DNA of 64,000 nt. Origin: Tessaracoccus coleopterorum (lineage in GTDB: Bacteria > Actinomycetota > Actinomycetes > Propionibacteriales > Propionibacteriaceae). A program made the position numbers and the translations under genes. Location of the stretch: contig NZ_JAANIJ010000001.1 in assembly GCF_011174705.1 (NCBI RefSeq), forward strand, positions 1,798,001 to 1,862,000. The letters are read 5' to 3'. The notes beneath the pieces were generated by a model. The model ran no database searches. It was not told the origin of the DNA and worked only from the letters and a program-made list of their open reading frames with translations. Shown here piece after piece: positions 7,907 through 18,723 of this stretch (position 1 is the stretch's first letter; each line of letters starts with the position of its first letter).

Positions 7907-10551
7907 CCGTGTCCTCCTCGTTCACCGTCTCGGCGTCCATTTCCTGCCCTACGGTACCCGCTTCGACCTCGGCGACCCATCAGCGGCCTCGGTGGCCGCA
8001 TCCCCGATGGCCCCGTCGGCCGCCTCCAGGGTCTCCTCGGTGGCGTCGGGCTCCTCGGACTCGGGTACAGGGCGATGGCTCCGACGGCGTCCTCACCGCG
8101 GACACCGACGAACTTCACGCCCATGGTGTCGCGGCCCTTCACGGGCACATCCGAGACGGCGGAACGGGTCACCTGGCCGGAGATCTTGATGGCCATCACC
8201 TCGTCGGACTCGCCGACGATGAGTCCACCGACAAGCTGCCCACGGTCCTCGTTGAGTTTCATCGCCTTGATACCGAGGCCACCGCGGCCCTGCTGGCGGT
8301 ACTCCCCGACGAGGGTGCGCTTCGCGAAGCCGCCGTCGGTCACGGTGAAGACGAACTGGTCGGCGTAGTCGACGTCCGCCCTGAGCACGGCCATGCTCAG
8401 AAGCTGGTCACCGGCGCGGAACTTCATGCCGGTGACGCCCGAGGTGGCACGGCCCATGGGTCGCAGCTGCGAGTCGTCGGCCCCGAACCGGATGGCCTGA
8501 CCCTTGCGGGAGATCAGCAGCACGTCGTCATCCGAGCTCACCAGCGAGGCACCGATCAGCTCGTCGTCCTCCTCGCGGAAGTTGATGGCGATGACGCCGG
8601 CCTGACGCGGCGAATCGTAGGCCTTCAGCTCGGTCTTCTTGACGAGGCCGTTACGGGTGGCGAGCAGCAGATACTGCGCGTCCTCGTAGCTGTTGATGGT
8701 GAGCACCTGCGCGATCTTCTCGTCGGGCAGGAAGTTCATCAGCCCGGCGACGTGGCCACCCTTTGCGTCACGCCCCGCCTCGGGCAGCTGCCACGCCTTC
8801 GACCGGTATACGCGGCCGAAGTTGGTGAAGAACAGGATCCACTGGTGATTGGTCGTGGTGAAAAGGTGCTGCACCTCGTCGTCGGCCCGCAGCGTCGCTC
8901 CGCGCACACCCTTTCCGCCACGCTTCTGCAGGCGGTACTGGTCGGCGCGGGTGCGCTTGGCGTAGCCGCCGTGCGTGATGGTGACGACGACGTCCTCGTT
9001 GGGATGAAGTCCTCTTCCGAGAAGTCCCCGTCGGCCGCGACGATCCGGGTGCGACGCTCGTCGCCGTACTTGTCGACGATTTCCTGCAGCTCGCTGGAGA
9101 TGATCCGGCGCTGGCGCGCCTCATCGGCGAGGATGTCCTTGAGATCGGCGATCCGCGCCTCACGCACGGCCAACCGCTCGACGATCTTCTGGATCTCCAT
9201 GGAGGCGAGGCGGCGCAGCTGCTGGTCGAGAACGGCGCGAGCCTGGATCTCGTCGATGTCGAGCAGGTCCTGCAGCCCGCTGCTCGCCTCCTCGGGGTGC
9301 GGCTCGCGCGGATCAGCGCGATCACCTCATCGAGCATGTTGAGGGCCTTGACCAGGCCACGGTCGATGTGGGCGAGCTTTTCCTCCTCATCCAGCTGCCA
9401 CTGGGTGCGGCGCCGGATGACCTCGAGCTGGTGCTTGATCCACAGCGAGATGAACTGGTCGAGACGCAGCGTGCGGGGCACCTCCTCGACGATGGCGAGC
9501 ATGTTGCAGCCGAACGTGTCCTGCAGCTGGGTGTGCTTGTAGAGGTTGTTCATCACGACGCGCGGCTGCGCGTCACGCTTGAGCACGATGACCAGGCGCT
9601 GTCCGGTGCGGGCGGACGTGTCGTCACGGATGTCCGCGATGCCGGTGAGGCGGCCCGAGTTCACCAGATCGGCGATCTTCTGCGCGAGGGTGTCCGGGTT
9701 GCACATGTAGGGCAGCTCGGTGACCACCAGCAACTGGCGGCCCTTCGCGTCCTCCTCCATGTCGATCACAGCGCGCATGATCACCGAACCACGCCCGGTG
9801 CGGTACGCCTCCTCGATGCCGCCGCGGCCGACGATGAAGCCGCCGCCGGGGAAGTCGGGTCCCTGGATGCGCTGCATCGCGGCTTCGAGGAGCTCCTCGC
9901 GGCTTGCCTCGGGGTTCGCGAGCGCCCACTGGACGGCATCGTTGACCTCACGGAGGTTGTGCGTGGGGATGTTGGTGGCCATGCCGACGGCGATGCCGGT
10001 CGAGCCGTTCACCAGCAGGTTCGGGAAGCGGGCCGGGAGGACGACCGGCTCCTCTTCACGGTTGTCGTAGTTGGGCCGGAAATCGACGGTGCCCTGCTCG
10101 ATCTCGCGGACCATCTCGACGGCGAGCGGCGCCATCTTGCACTCGGTGTACCGCATGGCTGCGGCCTTGTCGTTGCCCTGGCTTCCGAAGTTTCCCTGGC
10201 CGGTGACGAGCGGGTGACGCATCGCCCACGGCTGTGCGAGGCGCACGAGGGTGTCGTAGATCGCGGTGTCGCCGTGGGGTGGTAGAGGCCCATGACCTCG
10301 CCCACCACGCGGGAGCACTTGTTCCAGCCGCGGTCGGGACGGTAGCCGCCGTCCCACATCGCGTAGAGCACACGGCGGTGCACGGGCTTCAGCCCGTCGC
10401 GCACGTCGGGCAGGGCACGCCCGACGATGACGCTCATCGCATAGTCGAGGTACGAGTTCTGGATCTCGACCTGCAGATCGATGGGATCAATCCGGCCCAG
10501 TCCGGGCGTGGAGATCTCGTCGGTCGTGGTCTCGTCCTTGTCGTCAGCCAT
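7899..10551 (-). CDS. gyrA: DNA gyrase subunit A, frameshifted in assembly
   Basis: DNA-breaking and rejoining subunit of gyrase, about 884 residues. The start [13 protein letters not shown] at 10551 leads into [20 protein letters not shown]. The quinolone-resistance region reads [19 protein letters not shown], and the catalytic Tyr lies in [12 protein letters not shown]. The C-terminal beta-pinwheel contains the GyrA box as [12 protein letters not shown], followed by an acidic tail ending VNEEDTDE. Single missing C bases near 10275 (the CCCC before HGD), 9290 and 9005, and others near 8070-7970, split the frame. All occur in an essential gene, so they are taken as sequence errors. It follows gyrB by 30 bp and overlaps DUF3566. 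Confidence 0.97.
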
Positions 10552-10581
10552 GGATGTTCATACCTTCTTTGATTCTTCAGC

Positions 10582-12696
<2,115 letters not shown>

Positions 12697-12833
12697 TCAG
12701 GCAAGCATTCGAGGCATCCGACCCGGTCGGATGCCGCTGTAACGCCGAATTTCGCCTCCTGAGCCGTTCAAGGGGCGGATCACGTGGACCCCCACATCGC
12801 CCCCGCCCGGGCTGTGGACACCATGCCGGTAGG

Positions 12834-13583
12834 GTGCTCGACGTGGACTGGGTCATGGTGGTTGCTGCGGCGCTTCTCGTCGGCATCGCCAAGACGAGTT
12901 TCGGCGGTCTTGCGTCCCTCTCCGTGGCGCTCCTCGCGATGGCCATGCCGACGAAGGAATCGACTGCCGCGGCGCTCCTGATGCTCATCACCGGAGACGT
13001 GATCGCCGTCCTCCGCTACCGGAAGGCGACCGACTGGAAACTCCTGCGGGGGCTCATCCCGGCAGTCATCCCGGGTCTGCTCCTGGGCGCCTGGTTCCTG
13101 AACGTGGTCGACGACACCCTGCTGAAGCGCTCGATCGGCTGGCTGCTGTTGTTCTTCGTCCTGCTGCAGTTGGGCAGCAAGGTGCGCCAGGCGCGCGCAC
13201 CCCGGCAGGAGCCGACGACGGAGCGGCCGCATCCGGCGCTCAGCCTCGTCGCGGGTGTCTCCGCCGGGTTCACCACCATGGCAGCCAACGCCGCCGGCCC
13301 CGTGATGGCGATCTACCTCCAGTTGGCGAGGGTGGACAAGCTGCGCTTCCTGGGCACCGGGGCCTGGTACTTCTGCATCATCAACCTTGCGAAGACCCCG
13401 CTGACGGCATCGCTCGGCCTCTTCACGCCGCAGGTGCTGACTACCGGGCTCTACATGGTCCCTGTTGTCGTCCTCGGAGCTGTGATCGGGATCGCAATCA
13501 TCGGGAAGGTGCCCCAGCGCACGTTCGACATCGTGACGCTCCTGACCTCGGTGATCGCCGCGGGCGCCCTCATCATCCTGTAG
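12834..13583 (+). CDS. TauE/SafE-family membrane permease (TSUP)
   Basis: Integral membrane protein of 249 residues with about eight helices in two homologous halves. They begin MVVAAALLVGIAKTSFGGL and SLVAGVSAGFTTMAANAAGP. The repeat motif G(I/V)xAGFxxT and the small-residue-rich second half are characteristic of the TauE/SafE (DUF81) family, which export or import sulfite, sulfoacetate and other organosulfur anions. The substrate cannot be read from sequence. A GTG start at 12834 is used. It is divergent from gyrB with no obvious partner genes. Confidence 0.85.
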   Translation: MLDVDWVMVVAAALLVGIAKTSFGGLASLSVALLAMAMPTKESTAAALLMLITGDVIAVLRYRKATDWKLLRGLIPAVIPGLLLGAWFLNVVDDTLLKRSIGWLLLFFVLLQLGSKVRQARAPRQEPTTERPHPALSLVAGVSAGFTTMAANAAGPVMAIYLQLARVDKLRFLGTGAWYFCIINLAKTPLTASLGLFTPQVLTTGLYMVPVVVLGAVIGIAIIGKVPQRTFDIVTLLTSVIAAGALIIL

Positions 13584-13930
13584 CGGGCGCCGTTCTCAAC
13601 AGCGGCTCGTTGTCCTGTTCGGGGTGCCAGAGGTTGTCCTGTTCGGGGTGCCAGGGGTTCGGTTCGCGTTACGGCTCGGTGTCCGGCGGCATTCCTGGCC
13701 CTGCTCAACCGTCAGCACGAGTCGGTCCTGCAGGGTGGGTATTCGATCATGGTTTGGGTGGTGGGGTCGGGTTGCTCGGAAAAGTCGGACTCCTTGAACC
13801 TGTTTCAGGGCATGCGAACTGGGCGCAGAATTGCGTCGTGAATCCTGCGCTTTGTATTGAGGCCGAAAAACAATTCACAGCCTCATCCACAGATGTGGAT
13901 TTCCGGGGCAGGAGGCCTGCCCCGGAAATG
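13584..13930. other. Non-coding interval with short tandem repeat
   Basis: No convincing gene. Besides the two-copy 22-bp repeat, a lower-GC stretch (about 13840-13900) is seen. Nothing else recognisable. Confidence 0.5.
13609..13654. repeat. Two tandem 22-bp repeats
   Basis: GTTGTCCTGTTCGGGGTGCC plus AG occurs at 13609-13630 and again at 13633-13654, period 24 bp, just after the TauE-like gene. It could be a remnant of a larger repeat family or tandem binding sites. Confidence 0.8.
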
Positions 13931-14167
13931 TCATCGGGGCGGTAACCAACTCAGTGAGGCCAGCTCCCTGCGCTGCACCTGCTCAGCCGCGTGGCGCTCG
14001 AGTCGATGCTCGAGGTGGTCCTGGGCGGGCCGGGTGGCACGCTCCAGAAGCCAGAGGCTCGCCCGCAGGGCGATCCGGTCCCGCCACGGGAGGTGGGAGG
14101 GTTCAGGCAGCACGATGGTGGTATCAGAGCTGGTCAGATGGACGTGGGACGGGTGCGTGATGTTCAC
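13931..14167 (-). CDS. Small hypothetical protein, 78 residues
   Basis: A GTG start at 14167 follows a good AAGGAA site 5-6 bp upstream. The N-terminus is polar (NITHPSHVHLTSSDTTIVLP). An amphipathic, Arg-rich helical region follows (WRDRIALRASLWLLERATR), and the C-terminus is charged. No family is recognised, though similar short proteins with a LPWRDRxALR-like core occur in actinobacteria near small-peptide genes. It lies 107 bp after a 26-residue peptide gene and shares its promoter. The HxHL and Leu/Trp pattern suggests membrane or peptide association rather than an enzyme. Confidence 0.55.
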   Translation of the reverse strand: MNITHPSHVHLTSSDTTIVLPEPSHLPWRDRIALRASLWLLERATRPAQDHLEHRLERHAAEQVQRRELASLSWLPPR

Positions 14168-14274
14168 GGGGTTCCTTCGACAGGTGCGTTCACGGTGCGC
14201 TACGGCGCGCGGAGCAGGGCACACGGGTGCCCATGGATTGCATGCGGAGAGTTCGGCCGGTTGTGCCCGGAGGG

Positions 14275-14355
14275 TCAGTCGGCCTGAACGGCGGAGGCCG
14301 CGGTCATGCCGGGAGTAGTGAACTCGCTGGTCCTGAAATCAAGGATCTGAATCAT
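14275..14355 (-). CDS. Candidate 26-residue peptide gene
   Basis: Short frame MIQILDFRTSEFTTPG ending TAASAVQAD. It is supported by a near-perfect AGGAAGGAGG ribosome site ending 6 bp before the ATG and by an upstream promoter-like pair. The peptide has no signal sequence and is followed in the same direction by the 78-residue protein. It may be a precursor peptide, signalling peptide or regulatory leader. Its size makes this a low-certainty call, resting mainly on the Shine-Dalgarno and promoter. Confidence 0.45.
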   Translation of the reverse strand: MIQILDFRTSEFTTPGMTAASAVQAD

Positions 14356-14389
14356 GTCGGGCCTCCTTCCTGTCGTAAAGGCAGGGTCA

Positions 14390-14419
14390 ACACTAATGGG
14401 TGATCCCACGGGGCGTCAA
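14390..14419 (-). promoter_or_regulatory. Promoter-like -35/-10 for the small-peptide unit
   Basis: TTGACG at 14414-14419 and TAGTGT at 14390-14395 on the minus strand are spaced by 18 bp. Transcription would begin about 30 nt before the peptide start codon. Confidence 0.5.
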
Positions 14420-14491
14420 GCAGATCCGGGCATTGATTTCCGACCGATTCACGTCCTCTCCCAGATAGGGGAGAATCCCATTCCCGGAGGG

Positions 14492-15778
14492 TTATTCCTC
14501 CGTCGACGCAGTGGCCGAGGCGGACGTCGACGTGGAGGGCGAGGCCACCGGCGATGCCGGCTCTGACGCCGACGCCCGGGGTGAGGCCGGCGCGGTGGGA
14601 GACGCCTCGGGTGACGCCGGCGCGAAAGCCGATGCCTCAGGCGAAGCCGGCTCAGAGGGCGACGGCTCCGGGCCGGTGAGTCTTCCTGGGTCGGGTCGGG
14701 CTCGGCGTGGGCGTTGGAGTCGGGCTCGGCGTGGGCGAGGGAGTCGACGTGGGGTGGGGCTCGGCGTCGACGTGGGGTGGGGCTCGGCGTCGGAGTGGGC
14801 GTCACACACGGTGGGGCCGACGGCGCGGGCGAGGCCGACGGCGTGGCCGACGGACACGGGGTCGGGGTCGGGGTCACCGAGGGACTGGCCGACGGCGACG
14901 GCGTCAGCGACGGCGGGGTGTGGGTGTGGGGGACGTGGGCACCGTAGGAGTCGGGGTGGGCGAGGGCGGACGCACGGTCGGAGGCGCCGACGTCGGTGTG
15001 GGCACCGTCGAGTAATCCATGGACCCGAGGTCCACCACGACGGGATTGCCGTTCAGCCACGGCTCCGGGTTGGTGAACTGCCCGTCCGCGATGACCTCGA
15101 AATGCATGTGGCATCCGGTCGAGTAACCGGTGCTGCCGACCCGCCCCACTCCGTCGAGGGCCTGAACCTTCTGGCCCACCCGCACGCCGATCGACGACAG
15201 GTGGTTGTAGGTGGTGACGACGCGGTGGCCGCGCAGCATGCCGTGGTCGATCTTGACCTGGATGCCGTTGCCTCCGGCCCAGCCGGCCTTGACCACGGTT
15301 CCTGGGGCGGCCGCCCCCACCGGGGTTCCGCACGGCACCGCCCAGTCAAGCCCCGTGTGCAGCTTCCAGACCTTCAGGATCGGATGGAAGCGCATGCCGA
15401 ACTTCGATGTGGTGCGCCCGCTGACAGGCCTCGTGAGGAGCGCCCCTGCGGTGGCCTTTCCCAGCGAGGTGACCAACTCCTGCTTGATCGACTCGGGCGC
15501 GACAGGCAGGGGAATCGGAACCCCGGAAGGCCCCACGGCCTCCGGCGTCACGGCGTTGAACGGGTCGATGAGTCCGGGGCGTCCCTTGTCAGGCCAGGGC
15601 CTCGATCGCCTGGCGGACCCCGAGAGGTTGCGCGCGGCGAACGCGGAGGCGATGGCGGTGGGTGCGGGTGGCGGCACCGGGACGGCCTCGACGGCGGTCA
15701 TCGGGTCGGCCGCGAAGTAGGCGACGGTGGCACACACAAGGCCGGCCGACAGCACGGCCGCTAGCCCCGAAGTTTCAC
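14492..15778 (-). CDS. M23-family peptidoglycan endopeptidase with Pro/Ser/Ala-rich tail, frameshifted
   Basis: Secreted zinc metallopeptidase cutting peptidoglycan cross-bridges. Adding one G near 15765 gives a GTG start at 15778 and an excellent signal peptide MKLRGLAAVLSAGLVC. The LytM domain (about residues 110-230) shows the zinc ligands in SKFGMRFHPILKVWKLHTGLD and GCHMHFEV. The rest is a long Pro/Thr/Ser tail (PTPTPTVPTSPTPTP) and imperfect repeats of PASPEAS type, ending STSASATASTEE. This is a probable cell-wall-spanning or surface linker. Several frameshifts fall in the repetitive tail at 14690-14930, where correct length cannot be judged. Confidence 0.85.
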
Positions 15779-15882
15779 GTGTCCCCTCCCCCAGAATCGG
15801 ACCTCACCTATGCAAGCACGACGGCGGGTTCCCGGGAAGGGCCTGGGTCACAATGTGACCGAAAGTTCGGCGTGTCCGGGGA

Positions 15883-16516
15883 TCAGGATCCCGCGCGGAA
15901 GGTCACGCTGAGGTTCGCGGCCACCTCCACGTCCTGCGGATCCAGGTCGAAGCTGGGTGCCGAATCCTTCGCCAGCATCATCTGCCCGGACTGCCCGAAC
16001 CCGAAGTGGGGTGCGCCACCGTCGTCGATCCGCACCACGCTCAGCTCCGTCTGGTCGGCCGCCTCCGCAATCCACTGCGCCCGCTGACGGGCGTCTTCGA
16101 ACGCCCCCGCAGCACCTCCGGCTGGATCCGGCGGAGCGTCTCCTCGGAAAGACGCCATTGGAGGTCGCCGATCTCGACGCCGTCCATCGAGGCGAGGTCC
16201 CCGAGAAGACCGGCCACCCGGGACAGGTCCTTGACGGTGACCGAGCCGCGCACCTGCGCGACATGCTGCGGCTCCCCGGCTGCCTGTGCTGGTCGTAGGG
16301 GATGTTCGTCCACGTACGCAGGCTGGTGAGCCTTGCGTCGCTGCCCCCGTCGTCAGCGACGACGGAGTCCAACTTCGCGCGAACCTGCTCGGAGGCCTCT
16401 GCGGTGTCGCGGAGCACGGCGTCGCGTGAGACACCGGTGAATCCGACGGTGAGGCTCACGACCGCGCACTCGGCGGGGAGGGTCACCGAACTGCTTCCGA
16501 CAACAGACACGTCCAT
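15883..16516 (-). CDS. SIMPL-domain (DUF541) protein, frameshifted
   Basis: Protein of about 211 residues, start MDVSVVGSSSVTLPAECAVV at 16516. The first strands match the SIMPL/DUF541 fold (early V.G.....P....V...V pattern). Later segments SVTVKDLSRVAGLLGDLASM and AFEDARQRAQWIAEAADQTE are characteristic, and the end is AANLSVTFRAGS. Frameshifts near 16290 and 16110 are repaired by single added bases. SIMPL proteins form periplasmic or cytosolic oligomers of poorly known role. No signal peptide is seen here, so it is probably cytosolic. Confidence 0.75.
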
Positions 16517-16955
16517 GGGCGTCAGCCTATGGCCCCGGGCGGCCACCGACCCGGAAACCGGATGGATCGGGCTCCGGGTGGGGCACTCCATGGGTCCTCC
16601 TCGGCCGCGACAATCCGCAGCAGTCGGTTGAGCCTGGCCGGCAGCGAGGAACGAGACGCCGCCCGAGTCGAAACCACTCCAGCCGATAGGCAGATACTCA
16701 GACACGGCCCCTGCCCCAAACTGTGGCTGGGATCCTGCACCGAGCCGGGAGTGGTTGGTTTCATGACGCTAGGCGGTCTACTCCGTCGACGCCGGTCGGC
16801 TCAACCAGCGGGCCGGCCGCACCCCACTATCACAGGGGTGCCGGGGCGAAGAGAGGCACCCTCCCCCATCGGCCGGGACCCGACTCCTACTCTGGAATTA
16901 CTAGCCGGGTGGCTAGTAACTGGGCCGGGAGCGGCCCCTGGCGAAAGGTCAAACA
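16517..16955. other. Intergenic region between SIMPL gene and epimerase
   Basis: About 440 bp with no convincing gene. Open frames here are Arg/Pro-rich and lack ribosome sites. A perfect palindrome lies close to the downstream gene and is listed separately. Confidence 0.5.
16898..16919. promoter_or_regulatory. Palindromic operator-like site upstream of epimerase
   Basis: TTACTAGCC and its reverse complement flank a 4-bp GGGT centre, 36 bp before the start codon. Perfect 9-bp arms of this kind suit a dimeric TetR/MarR-type repressor. No regulator gene is adjacent. Confidence 0.6.
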
Positions 16956-17936
16956 GTGACAAGCACCCTGGTACTCGGCGGCACCGGCCTCCTCGGATCG
17001 CATACCGTCGGCGAACTGCTCCGACGCGGCTACGAGGTCACCGCCGTCTCGCTGCCCGGGTCGGACAACGGCACGCTTCCCGCGGAGGTCGACGCCGTCT
17101 GGGCCAACATCTGCACGCTGCCTGACGATGAGGTGCGTGACCTGTTCCGCGGCAGGCACGCCGTCTTCTACGCCATCGGCGCCGACGAGCGCACCATTCC
17201 CGCCATCCCCGCGGCACGCTTCTTCTACGAGGCCAACGTGGTCGGCACGCAGCGCATCGCCCGGCTCGCCCGCGAGGCCGGCGTCGCGAAGTTCGTCCTC
17301 TACGGCTCCTACACCGCCGAGATGGGCGAGCGCTGGACCGACTTCGGCTACGGCCGCGACCCGTACCCGCGCACCCGTCTGCTGCAGGAGGAGGTCGCAT
17401 GCCTCGAGGGCGAAGGATCCATGGACGTCATGACGCTGCGCCTGCCCTACATCTTCGGGCTGGTCACCGGTCAGCGCCCGCTGTGGCAGTTCGTCATCGA
17501 CACCGCCCGTTTCCAGCAGCCGAAGGTCGCGGTTCTCCCCGGCACCACATCTGCGGTCACCGCACGTCAGGTCGCGCAGGCGGCGGTCGGGGCCATGGAG
17601 CATGGTAGCCACGGCGCGAAGTACCCGATCAACGCCTACGACCTCAGCTACCTTGAGCTCAACCGGCTCGCCTGCCGTGCCATCGGGCGCGACGAGGCAG
17701 ACGTCGTCGAGGTGCCACTGGAGGCCGTCCTCCCCGCCTACCGGGCGCGCGACGAGGAGGCAAGGGCCAGGGGCGTCGAGCACGGCGTCCCGGTCGAGCA
17801 CACCGCCGTCTTCCAGAGCCGCGCCGCCGTCAACGACCCGGCCGACTGCGCGGTGCTGGGGATCGAGGACGACGACGTGGTCGCGGCCATCGTCGAGTCG
17901 TTCCAGTGGTGCGTGGACAACCCACAGCAGGCCTGA
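16956..17936 (+). CDS. NAD(P)-dependent epimerase/dehydratase family protein
   Basis: Short-chain extended dehydrogenase, 326 residues, intact. The N-terminal dinucleotide site is VLGGTGLLGSHTVGELLRRG. The substrate region contains FVLYGSYTAEMGERW, and a possible catalytic Tyr is in DPYPRTRLLQEEVA, where an Arg replaces the usual Lys of YxxxK. The middle (RLPYIFGL) is typical of NAD-epimerases. Function is probably on a nucleotide sugar or small metabolite; the Lys-to-Arg change leaves catalytic activity open. A GTG start at 16956 is used. A palindrome upstream and a strong hairpin downstream mark it as a single-gene unit. Confidence 0.75.
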   Translation: MTSTLVLGGTGLLGSHTVGELLRRGYEVTAVSLPGSDNGTLPAEVDAVWANICTLPDDEVRDLFRGRHAVFYAIGADERTIPAIPAARFFYEANVVGTQRIARLAREAGVAKFVLYGSYTAEMGERWTDFGYGRDPYPRTRLLQEEVACLEGEGSMDVMTLRLPYIFGLVTGQRPLWQFVIDTARFQQPKVAVLPGTTSAVTARQVAQAAVGAMEHGSHGAKYPINAYDLSYLELNRLACRAIGRDEADVVEVPLEAVLPAYRARDEEARARGVEHGVPVEHTAVFQSRAAVNDPADCAVLGIEDDDVVAAIVESFQWCVDNPQQA

Positions 17937-17951
17937 GCGGCCCACGGACGG

Positions 17952-17987
17952 GTACGCCCGCGGTGGGATGAACCACCGCGGGCGTAC
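17952..17987. terminator. Strong hairpin after epimerase gene
   Basis: A 15-bp perfect stem (GTACGCCCGCGGTGG and its complement) closes a GATGAA loop. There is no clear T-run. It lies between convergent genes and could terminate both. Confidence 0.7.
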
Positions 17988-18031
17988 TCCGCTCAGCCGG
18001 CCGTTTCAGGCCCGGTTCACCCGTGGATGGA

Positions 18032-18119
18032 TCAGGCGACGTCCTCCCACAGGGACAGCGTCAGCAGCGAGGAGTAGTCGCCGGGCGCCTGGTAGACCGG
18101 GGCCCATCTTCGTGGGCAC
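18032..18119 (-). CDS. Possible tiny ORF, frameshifted
   Basis: A stretch reading VYQAPGDYSSLLTLSLWEDVA with stop at 18032 has protein-like composition and lies after the dciA stop. Joined to a GTG near 18119 it would give about 29 residues (MPTKMGP...). It needs two added bases in a GGGCCCC run. It could be a small conserved peptide or a decayed gene end. Nothing else supports it. Confidence 0.25.
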
Positions 18120-18152
18120 CGATCCGGTGGCCCGCCTAGCGCACCGCCACGC

Positions 18153-18679
18153 TCACCCGTAGGTGTCCCGGGGCCCCTCCCCTGCACCGAACGCGGTCCC
18201 TTCTTCCAGCTCGGGGCGGCCGGTCCACGGAAGTCCACCCGCAGCACGGTCCGGTCGCCCAGCTCACGGTTCAGCCGGGCGACGAGCTTCGAGGCGGTGT
18301 AACGCATCGCCTGCGCCCACGCGGTCGAGTCGCACTCGACGACGAGGACGCCATCCTGGTAGTCGACCGGTCGCGAGTGTTCCGCATTGGACTCACCTAC
18401 CAGGTCGCTCCAGCGACGCAACACGGTGGAGAGCCCGATCCGACGCTTCCAACCCCGCTCGGAGACCACCTGGTCGAGCACCGCCGCGACCAGTTGCGGG
18501 TCGCGCTGGTCGGGGTGGGCGCCGGAGCGCTGCTGCTCGACGACCCGGACGCGACGCTTCGGTTTCCTGGGCTGCGCCGGCTCGGGCAGTGCGTAGCCGT
18601 GCTCGGATGCCTCGACGGCTGCCCGCGCGATCTCCGACGCGAGCTCGAGCCCGGTCGGATCGTGCGGGGTCTCGCTCAT
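18153..18679 (-). CDS. dciA: DciA-type helicase loader (DUF721)
   Basis: Replicative helicase operator protein that works with DnaB in bacteria lacking DnaC; the actinobacterial form lies beside recF/gyrB. About 175 residues, start MSETPHDPTGLELASEIARA at 18679. The N-terminal extension is basic (RKPKRRVRVVE). The KH-like DciA core runs from LVAAVLDQVVSERGWKRR through DGVLVVECDSTAWAQAMRY to RVDFRGP. One missing G near 18178 removes the natural end, which after repair reads GRGPRDTYG and stop, a typical actinobacterial terminus. Confidence 0.85.
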
Positions 18680-18723
18680 GCAGACGAGGGTACCCCGCGC
18701 CGCCGGAGACGACGACCGACCGG

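Noticed and set aside
14690..15020. Repetitive GGGCTCGGCGTGGG-type DNA as a CRISPR-like or tandem array
   Set aside because: It encodes the Pro/Thr/Ser tail of the M23 peptidase. Repeat units are irregular and there are no unique spacers.
15771..15786. Fourth parS (AGTTTCACGTGTCCCC)
   Set aside because: Only one half matches. The right arm is GTGTCC instead of GTGAAAC, and it overlaps the M23 start and RBS.
16522..16764. Minus-strand 80-codon frame before the SIMPL gene
   Set aside because: No start signals and low-quality composition. The SIMPL start MDVSVVG is convincing downstream.
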